A DNA stretch of 10,897 nt, taken from an uncultured Lysobacteraceae bacterium (lineage in GTDB: Bacteria > Pseudomonadota > Gammaproteobacteria > Xanthomonadales > Rhodanobacteraceae). The translations under genes were made by a program, and so were the position numbers. Positions 1 through 10,897 of this stretch are shown here, piece by piece. Each line of letters begins with the position of its first letter. Position 1 is the stretch's first letter. The DNA is taken from NCBI GenBank assembly GCA_946482585.1, contig CAMLSI010000143.1, positions 1 through 10,897 on the forward strand. Direction: 5' to 3'. Below the pieces are notes generated by a model. That model saw only the letters and a list, made by a program, of their open reading frames with translations, did no database searches and was not told where the DNA came from.

Positions 1-123
1 CCCGTCCTCGACCAGGGCGATCGGCACGCACCACCAGGGTCGGTCCTTCATGTAGGCCACGGTGCCGTCGATCGGATCGACCACGAAGATGCGTCGCTTC
101 GACAGGCGGTCAGGCCCGTCCGG
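1..123 (-). other. Inositol monophosphatase-family fragment (metal-binding motif) within the preceding reading frame
   Basis: In the frame of the serine hydrolase-like gene, residues from about 528 to the edge read like the middle of an inositol monophosphatase or CysQ-type phosphatase. The signature is VVDPIDGT (residues 541-548, with Asp543 and Asp546 as the expected metal ligands). It is followed by a PWWCVPIALVEDG segment, typical of the strands after this motif. In this family roughly 70-90 residues normally come before the signature, including a glutamate pair that binds metal. No such N-terminal part is seen in any minus-strand frame; the hydrolase accessory domain occupies that space. 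It could be a fusion, a truncated gene joined by deletion, or an assembly chimera. The rest lies outside the window. Confidence 0.7.
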
Positions 124-1704
124 TTCCAGCGGCACGCGTGTGCGCAGCAACGGAACGTCGAGCGGATAGCTGGCGCTGAGCACGCCGTCGTCGAGGTCGA
201 CGCGCAGTTTCGCGATGCCGAGCTCGTTCGTGAGGCGATCGGGATTGAGTAGCCGGTACTGGCCCGCCAGCGCGCGGAATTCCGCGGTGAGTCTCGGCGG
301 TTCCCAGGCGCTGCCGATCAGAAATCGCCGGCGCGCGACCCAGACGATGAGCACGCGGCGCCCGGCGACGACGGCCGGCGCGACGAGCACGCGGCGCAGC
401 GGCCCGAGATCCAGCGGCAGACCGAGCACCCGCAGATGCAGGCGATACCAGCGATCGTCGCGCCGTTGCGCCGACAGCCGCAGGCCGAGCACGCGCGCGT
501 CGAAGTTCTCGCCGTCGGGCGTGAGCTCGACGAGGCCGGCGGCCGTGGAGTAGTAGCGCGCCGCATGATCGGGCCGCGCCGCAGCGGGCCAGTCGGCGAC
601 GTCGGGCGGGGGCGCCTTGCGCGGGCGCGGGGTGATCGCGTGAGCCGCCTGCAGCCAGCCGTCGAGCAGATCGTCGACGACCTCGTCGACCGCGTCGCCG
701 GCATCCGCGCCGTTGGCCAGCACGATGACTGCGGTGCGGTACTTGAGCGCAATGTCGATGCGCGCGCGCGATCCGGGATACAGCGAGCTCAGCCGAGCGA
801 CCGTGCCGACGTCCGCGCGCTGGTCGGCGAACAGCGAGAACGCGAGCCCGTTGCGATAGTCGAGATCGAGCACCGACTCGTCGTTGTGGGGCCGGAACAG
901 CGCACTCAGGTCGGGCGAAGGCTCCGCTGCGGTCAGGACTTCCGCGAAGCGCGCGAGATCGGCCAGGCTGCCGCGCAGGCCGAGCGCGGCCTGTTCGCGC
1001 GCGAGCGGCGTACCGATCGGCTTGCCCTTGCGATGGCCGCGCGCGTCGGCATCGGTCGGCTCGAAACCGGTCGCGGCGAGACCCAGCGGACCCAGCACTT
1101 CGCGCTGCAGCAGGTCCGCGTAGTTCGCGCCGCCGGCCGCCGCGAGCGCGAGCGCGGCGAGTTCGACGCCGATATTGGAGTAGGCGTAGACCTCGCCCGG
1201 CACCTGTGCGAAGTACAGCGCCGCGGACGGCGGCGATTCGGCCGGCATCGCGTGCTCGCGTTCGCGGTACATGTGCGCGAGGTAGTTCGGCGGCAGGCCG
1301 GCATGATGCGTCAGCAGGCGGGTCAGCGTCGCGGCATCGGTGTCGCCGTCGGCAATCGCGAGCTGGGGCAGGTAGCGCGCCGCCGGCGCATCGAGCGCCA
1401 GGCGGTCCTGCTCGGCCAGACGCACGGCCAGTGCCGCGACGAATGGCTTGCTCAGGTCGCCGAGCGCGTGCCGGGTGTCGTTGCGCAGCGGCCGGCGCGT
1501 GGCGCGATCGGCGTAGCCGAAGCTTTCGATCCAGCGCGTACGTCCGTCGACGATGAGCGCGATGCCGAGGCCGGGCACGCTGCGCGTGCCGGCGCGGTCG
1601 GCGACTTCCGGCCGTAGCCGGGACTGGACATCGGTCAACGGGTCGGCCGCCACGGCGGCGGATGCGATCAGGCTCGACAGCAGGCAACTCAGCACTCTGC
1701 GCAT
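1..1704 (-). CDS. Secreted serine hydrolase-like protein (class C beta-lactamase fold), open at the left edge, fused in frame to a phosphatase fragment
   Basis: The frame is open from an ATG at 1704 to the window edge (568 codons, no stop). Residues 1-20 look like a signal peptide: two arginines, a hydrophobic core and an Ala-rich cleavage site before Asp21. This supports the start, although no clear Shine-Dalgarno precedes it. Residues 45-370 follow the beta-lactamase/esterase family: a region ending GDLSK (82-86), an LTRLLTHHAGLP stretch, Tyr-Ser-Asn at 175-177, and VIVLANG near 322. The SxxK nucleophile is replaced: Asp83 stands where Ser is expected, with Lys86 kept. The third motif, normally HxG, reads Arg-Leu-Ser near 304-306. 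Two beta-rich segments follow (about 379-470 and 478-527), resembling the C-terminal accessory domains of such hydrolases. The last 40 residues instead match inositol monophosphatases. It starts 64 bases after the ParA gene and could be co-transcribed with it. An enzyme role is doubtful. Confidence 0.85.
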   Translation of the reverse strand, partial: MRRVLSCLLSSLIASAAVAADPLTDVQSRLRPEVADRAGTRSVPGLGIALIVDGRTRWIESFGYADRATRRPLRNDTRHALGDLSKPFVAALAVRLAEQDRLALDAPAARYLPQLAIADGDTDAATLTRLLTHHAGLPPNYLAHMYREREHAMPAESPPSAALYFAQVPGEVYAYSNIGVELAALALAAAGGANYADLLQREVLGPLGLAATGFEPTDADARGHRKGKPIGTPLAREQAALGLRGSLADLARFAEVLTAAEPSPDLSALFRPHNDESVLDLDYRNGLAFSLFADQRADVGTVARLSSLYPGSRARIDIALKYRTAVIVLANGADAGDAVDEVVDDLLDGWLQAAHAITPRPRKAPPPDVADWPAAARPDHAARYYSTAAGLVELTPDGENFDARVLGLRLSAQRRDDRWYRLHLRVLGLPLDLGPLRRVLVAPAVVAGRRVLIVWVARRRFLIGSAWEPPRLTAEFRALAGQYRLLNPDRLTNELGIAKLRVDLDDGVLSASYPLDVPLLRTRVPLEPDGPDRLSKRRIFVVDPIDGTVAYMKDRPWWCVPIALVEDG

Positions 1705-1768
1705 GCCGCGCAGTGTGACTGTCGCAGGTAACGATTTCGCGAAGACGCCTCGCGCGCGCTGCGCGCTC

Positions 1769-2404
1769 TCAGCCGCTGCTCTTCTTGAGCCACTTGAACA
1801 GCGGCTTCCAGTCGTCCTGATGCGAGCGCACGGACTCGGCGTGGTAGTCGAACAGGCTCTTGCCGAGGCCGGTCGCGACCACGTAGCCCTGCGTGTCGCG
1901 CAGCTGGGCGACGACAGGCAGCGCGAACTGCCGCATGTCCTCGAGCGCGAGCTGGCTCGCATGGGTCCAGGGCCGCAGCCGGTTCGCGACGATGCCGGCG
2001 GCTACCTTGCCGCGCTTGATGCGTGCGAGTCCGGCGACCCCCTCGACGAAGGGACGGCACGCTTCGAGATCGAACGGCGACGGCAGCACCGGGATCAGCA
2101 CGGCGTCGACATAGTCGAGCAGTTCGTCGACGTCCTCGGCGCTGGCGCCGGCTGGCGTGTCGATGACGAGGCGATCCGCGCCGTCGGGAATGCGCTCCCG
2201 CCAGTTGCGCCGGGTGCCGTCGATCGGCAGCACGGCGCTCGCGAGGCCGGCGCGGCGTTCGCACCAGTGCCGGCTCGACGCAAGCTTGTCGCAGTCGACG
2301 AGCACGGTGTTCTTGCCCTCGACCGCATAGTGCGCCGCGAGATGCGTCGCCAGCGTGGTTTTGCCGCAACCGCCTTTGCAACTGGCTATCAGGACTTTCA
2401 GCAT
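1769..2404 (-). CDS. Orphan ParA-family ATPase (211 aa)
   Basis: This is a small ParA/MinD-type P-loop ATPase. Such proteins position plasmids, chromosomes or protein clusters by ATP-driven dimerization on the nucleoid or membrane. The deviant Walker A box is KGGCGKTT (residues 10-17) with the signature Lys10 and P-loop Lys15; VDCD (36-39) is the switch I-side strand; LVIDTPAG (79-86) is the Walker B region with Asp82. The length suits single-domain ParA proteins that lack the N-terminal DNA-binding extension of plasmid ParA. The ATG at 2404 is chosen over an upstream in-frame ATG at 2560. The protein then starts directly with the first beta strand, and GAGGA lies 7 bases before it (2412-2416). 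No ParB or parS-like repeat is visible nearby. The downstream hydrolase-like gene follows after 64 bases. Cargo is unknown. Confidence 0.93.
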   Translation of the reverse strand: MLKVLIASCKGGCGKTTLATHLAAHYAVEGKNTVLVDCDKLASSRHWCERRAGLASAVLPIDGTRRNWRERIPDGADRLVIDTPAGASAEDVDELLDYVDAVLIPVLPSPFDLEACRPFVEGVAGLARIKRGKVAAGIVANRLRPWTHASQLALEDMRQFALPVVAQLRDTQGYVVATGLGKSLFDYHAESVRSHQDDWKPLFKWLKKSSG

Positions 2405-2467
2405 CGAAGCGTCCTCGCGCGAAGCAAACGCGGCCGAGCGTACACCGTGCGGCCGGCGCTGCAAATG

Positions 2468-2487
2468 CGACGGAGCGGCTTCCGTCG
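2468..2487 (-). terminator. Perfect 7-bp GC-rich hairpin between the oxygenase and ParA genes, weak terminator candidate
   Basis: Two 7-base arms (2468-2474 and 2481-2487) are exact reverse complements around a 6-base loop. Read on the minus strand, the hairpin lies about 160 bases after the oxygenase stop and about 64 before the ParA start. Only three T residues follow shortly after, so it is a poor intrinsic terminator. It could equally be a chance hairpin in GC-rich DNA. The remaining 243-base gap (2405-2647) shows no gene and no convincing promoter. Confidence 0.22.
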
Positions 2488-2647
2488 GTCGCGTCCGCCG
2501 AGTCGGCTCCCGGCCGACCGGAGGCATCGCCGGCTTGCCGGTCGCGGCCCGCCACCGCACGGGCGCACCCTCGGGCGCGCGAGCCGTGCCGCGGCGAAGA
2601 CTCGGCGCTCCGGGATTCCCGACCCCCGAACGCTCCTTTCCGCCGAC

Positions 2648-3331
2648 CTATTCCTCGGCGTAGAGCATCGCCGCCGACTCGGTCATTCGCGGCACGTAAC
2701 CCGGCGTCGTGTACGCGAGATTGATCGCCGTGCGGCAGGCATCGACGGTCAGCGGCGCGACACGGTGGGCCGTGGTGTCGGCCTTGAGGATGTAGGCGTC
2801 GCCGGCGCGCAGCGGCAGGCGGATCGGGTCGTCTTCGAGCTGCGCGAGCGAGGTCGCGTTCGGCACCATCTCGGCGTAGCCGCCGCCCTCGCGTCCGGGC
2901 GATTCGAGAATGATCACGAACGAGAGCGGATAGTCGTCGTAGTGCGCGCCGAACGTATCCGAGGTGCGGCGCAGCTGGTTGATCACGTAGCGGTCGATGT
3001 CGTCGGTCAGCGGCAGCACCGGTTCGCCGACGATTGCGCTCAGGAAGTCGAGCAGCACCGGCGAGGTGTAGATCGCCGGTATCCATTGCGACAGCCGTTC
3101 GATCGTGTTGCCGTTGACCACGTGCATGCGGCGCGGCGAATTGTCCATGCATTCCATGAGGAAATCGCGGCGCATGGACCGCTGCAGCAGATTGTCGACG
3201 TCTTCGCGCAGCTGTGCGAAGAACGCATCCTCGACGAAACCCGGGAACGCGACGTGATGCAGCGTGCGGTAGTGGTCGGCCAGCGCGCGCGTCTGCGCGG
3301 CGTCGCGGTGATAGAGGTCGTTGCGGAACAT
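2648..3331 (-). CDS. Small Fe(II)/2-oxoglutarate-dependent oxygenase-like protein (227 aa)
   Basis: This probably oxidizes (typically hydroxylates) an amino acid or peptide intermediate in the cytoplasm, using Fe(II), O2 and 2-oxoglutarate. The evidence is a double-stranded beta-helix pattern. His130-Tyr131-Asp132 forms the HxD pair. A GGGY turn at 149-152 follows, then a strand with AGDAYILKAD, the distal His189, and Arg200 eleven residues on, where the 2-oxoglutarate carboxylate is usually bound. The N-terminal 100 residues look helical, as in small amino-acid oxygenases; from memory the layout recalls the HalD/BesD group. Those halogenases have Gly in place of the Asp, so the Asp132 here argues for hydroxylation. 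AGGTGA lies 4 bases before the ATG. The gene starts 55 bases after the amidinotransferase stop, so the two are likely co-transcribed and act in one pathway. The substrate is unknown. The family call rests on motifs only. Confidence 0.75.
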   Translation of the reverse strand: MFRNDLYHRDAAQTRALADHYRTLHHVAFPGFVEDAFFAQLREDVDNLLQRSMRRDFLMECMDNSPRRMHVVNGNTIERLSQWIPAIYTSPVLLDFLSAIVGEPVLPLTDDIDRYVINQLRRTSDTFGAHYDDYPLSFVIILESPGREGGGYAEMVPNATSLAQLEDDPIRLPLRAGDAYILKADTTAHRVAPLTVDACRTAINLAYTTPGYVPRMTESAAMLYAEE

Positions 3332-3386
3332 GGCGTCACCTGGTCGGATAAGGGCGGGCCGCAGTACGGGCAGCCGGCCGGAAGGT

Positions 3387-4499
3387 TCAGTCGAAATACG
3401 ATTCGAGTCCGCCGCGGCGGCGCACGTCGAGCGTGCAGCAGTGGAAGCCGCCGCCGAAACGGTTGAAGTTGATCAGCGAATGCGGGATCGGCTCGAAGCC
3501 CCAGCGCTCGAACGCACGCAGCAACCCTTCTTCGCTGGCTTCGACGAAAACGCGCTTCTCGTCGAGCATGAAGGTATTCGCGACGATCCAGCTGCTGCAC
3601 ATCGAAAAGCCGCCGAGCTCCAGCGCAGGCCTCGGCGCGATCAGCCGGTCCCAGCCGTCGAACATCGCCGGCAGCCGGTCGATGCGATCGGGATTGATGA
3701 GCACCTTGCCTGGCGCGAGCGGCGAGAACGTCGCATCGATGTGCATCGGATGCGTGTCGTTCACGGCCAGCGTGTGCACGCGGTAATCGTCGCCGAGATG
3801 ACGGCGCAGCCATTCGATACCCAGCGCGTTCGTCACGTTGCTGCGCTGCGCAAAGATGTCGCGGCCGCAGCGCGCGAAATCGGCCGCGTCGAACAGCGGC
3901 TCGAATTCGCTGACCGCGTAGTTCATGTCGGCCATCGAGGTCGGGTGGCGGAAATCCGCGTTGTAGGCCTCGTCGCTGAGTTCGGGTTTCGGCGCGGCCG
4001 TCCAGCGCGCGCCGCAGCGGAAGTAGTCCTTGAGCAGCGGCCGGAACGCATGCGCCTCGAAATAGCGGTTACGCCAGGCCATCGGCGCTTCGATGATGTC
4101 GTCGCCTACGACGAGAAACGCATCGCGCGGCATGGCCGAATACAGACTGCCGCGCGCGCGGAAATGCGGCGTCGCGAACGGCACGGTCTGATCCAGCGCG
4201 GCCGGCCGGCGCACTGTCACGCCGGCCTGTTCGAGCAGCACGACGAAACCCTCGAGCTCCTCGCGCGCGCGATCGAGCATGTCCTGCGGAAAGCGCTGAC
4301 CGCCGTGACGACGGAAGAACGTCCAGGCGCTTTCCGGCATGGTCGACTCCAGCGTCACGTGCCATTCCGGCACGACCGCGTCGTCGATGCGGCCGACGAT
4401 GGTTTCTTCGAGCGGATCCCACTCGTTGTGCGAGTTCACGACGGCCGTCGTGCCGAGCGCGCCGTCGCGCCGGTATTCCATGGTTTCGAGCTTGCCCAT
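3387..4499 (-). CDS. Arginine-dependent amidinotransferase, glycine amidinotransferase (AGAT) family (370 aa)
   Basis: This transfers the amidino group of L-arginine to an amine acceptor, giving a guanidino compound and ornithine through an amidino-cysteine intermediate. The sequence is close to human AGAT in all catalytic blocks: FDAADFARCGRDIFAQRS (203-220, with Asp204), PMHIDATF (251-258, with His253) and GGGFHCCTLDVRRRG (349-363, with Cys354 as nucleophile). These correspond to the AGAT Asp254-His303-Cys407 triad. The full length suits the family, which includes natural-product members CyrA, SxtG and StrB1. It lacks the mitochondrial leader of the animal enzyme. The ATG at 4499 has AAGGA 10 bases upstream (4510-4514). 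It lies 162 bases after the NRPS stop and 55 bases before the oxygenase, so it probably guanidinylates a precursor or the peptide. The acceptor (glycine, a diamino acid, ornithine or lysine side chain, or other) cannot be read from sequence. Confidence 0.94.
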   Translation of the reverse strand: MGKLETMEYRRDGALGTTAVVNSHNEWDPLEETIVGRIDDAVVPEWHVTLESTMPESAWTFFRRHGGQRFPQDMLDRAREELEGFVVLLEQAGVTVRRPAALDQTVPFATPHFRARGSLYSAMPRDAFLVVGDDIIEAPMAWRNRYFEAHAFRPLLKDYFRCGARWTAAPKPELSDEAYNADFRHPTSMADMNYAVSEFEPLFDAADFARCGRDIFAQRSNVTNALGIEWLRRHLGDDYRVHTLAVNDTHPMHIDATFSPLAPGKVLINPDRIDRLPAMFDGWDRLIAPRPALELGGFSMCSSWIVANTFMLDEKRVFVEASEEGLLRAFERWGFEPIPHSLINFNRFGGGFHCCTLDVRRRGGLESYFD

Positions 4500-4545
4500 T
4501 GTCGTCAGGTCCTTGTGAAGATGAGGTCGGCGCGCATGCGCCGGA

Positions 4546-4661
4546 TCAGTCCGTCGTCCGCGCCGCCGGGCGCCGATCGGGTTCGCGCCGGTCCGCTGCG
4601 CAAGGCCCGGAATCGCCGCGCCAGGCCTTCGCCGCGACCGGCGTCGCGTCCGCGGGTGTGC

Positions 4662-4665
<4 letters not shown>
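4546..4665 (-). CDS. Possible small ORF (39 codons) overlapping the NRPS stop
   Basis: An ATG at 4665 overlaps the NRPS TGA in an ATGA arrangement, and GAGG lies 7 bases upstream (4673-4676), as in translational coupling. The frame runs 39 codons to a TGA at 4546. The peptide is rich in Ala, Arg, Pro and Asp with no recognised motif, signal peptide or membrane segment. It resembles ordinary GC-rich noncoding translation. It could be a real small protein, a decayed gene remnant, or chance. No MbtH-like sequence is seen. It occupies most of the 162 bases between the NRPS and the amidinotransferase; nothing else is evident there. Confidence 0.25.

Positions 4666-10897
<6,232 letters not shown>

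Noticed and set aside
110..1687. Minus-strand open frame of 525 codons overlapping the hydrolase gene in another frame
   Set aside because: Its product is almost entirely Arg, Ala and Pro. The frame starting at 1704 gives a signal peptide and recognisable hydrolase motifs over the same DNA.
2515..2544. Second inverted repeat (7-base arms with a 16-base spacer) in the gap before the ParA gene
   Set aside because: The loop is long, no T-tract follows, and short GC-rich inverted repeats are common here.
2405..2647. Possible promoter for the ParA gene (weak TTGCAG and TACGCT boxes about 16 bases apart)
   Set aside because: Each box matches only about half of the sigma-70 consensus, which is expected by chance in this sequence.
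1553..3466. Plus-strand open frame of 637 codons crossing the hydrolase, ParA and oxygenase genes
   Set aside because: It spans several clear minus-strand genes and intergenic gaps and shows no protein-family features.

Overview
This is a GC-rich window, roughly two-thirds G+C or more by eye. Every convincing gene lies on the minus strand, so transcription runs from the right edge to the left. Codons strongly prefer G or C in the third position, the genes are tightly packed, and there is an AGAT-like amidinotransferase, a ParA-type ATPase and a signal-peptide serine hydrolase. Together these suggest a high-GC proteobacterium, but nothing here fixes the genus.

Right part (10897 to 4662): the 3' end of a nonribosomal peptide synthetase gene that starts outside the window. 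Its visible domains, in order of translation, are a truncated adenylation domain (A1), carrier (T1), condensation (C), adenylation (A2), carrier (T2), epimerization (E) and thioesterase (TE). This is the end of an assembly line: the last module adds one amino acid, epimerizes it, and the TE releases the product.

Middle (4665 to 2648): a tiny ORF that overlaps the NRPS stop by ATGA, then an arginine-dependent amidinotransferase with a complete Cys-His-Asp catalytic set, then a small Fe(II)/2-oxoglutarate-type oxygenase with an intact HxD...H...R set. Short gaps and common orientation suggest one operon with the NRPS. The simplest reading is a pathway to a small peptide that carries a guanidino group and a hydroxyl (or other oxidation) and whose last residue passes an epimerization domain. 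The substrates and product are not known from this sequence. No transporter, MbtH protein or phosphopantetheinyl transferase is visible.

Left part (2404 to 1): after a 243-base gap come an orphan ParA-family ATPase and, 64 bases further on, a secreted protein with a class C beta-lactamase-like fold. The latter has lost its expected nucleophilic serine. Its reading frame runs without a stop into an inositol-monophosphatase signature at the left edge. That points to an in-frame gene fusion or deletion scar, or to an assembly join, and is the oddest structural feature of the window. These left genes are probably not part of the peptide pathway.
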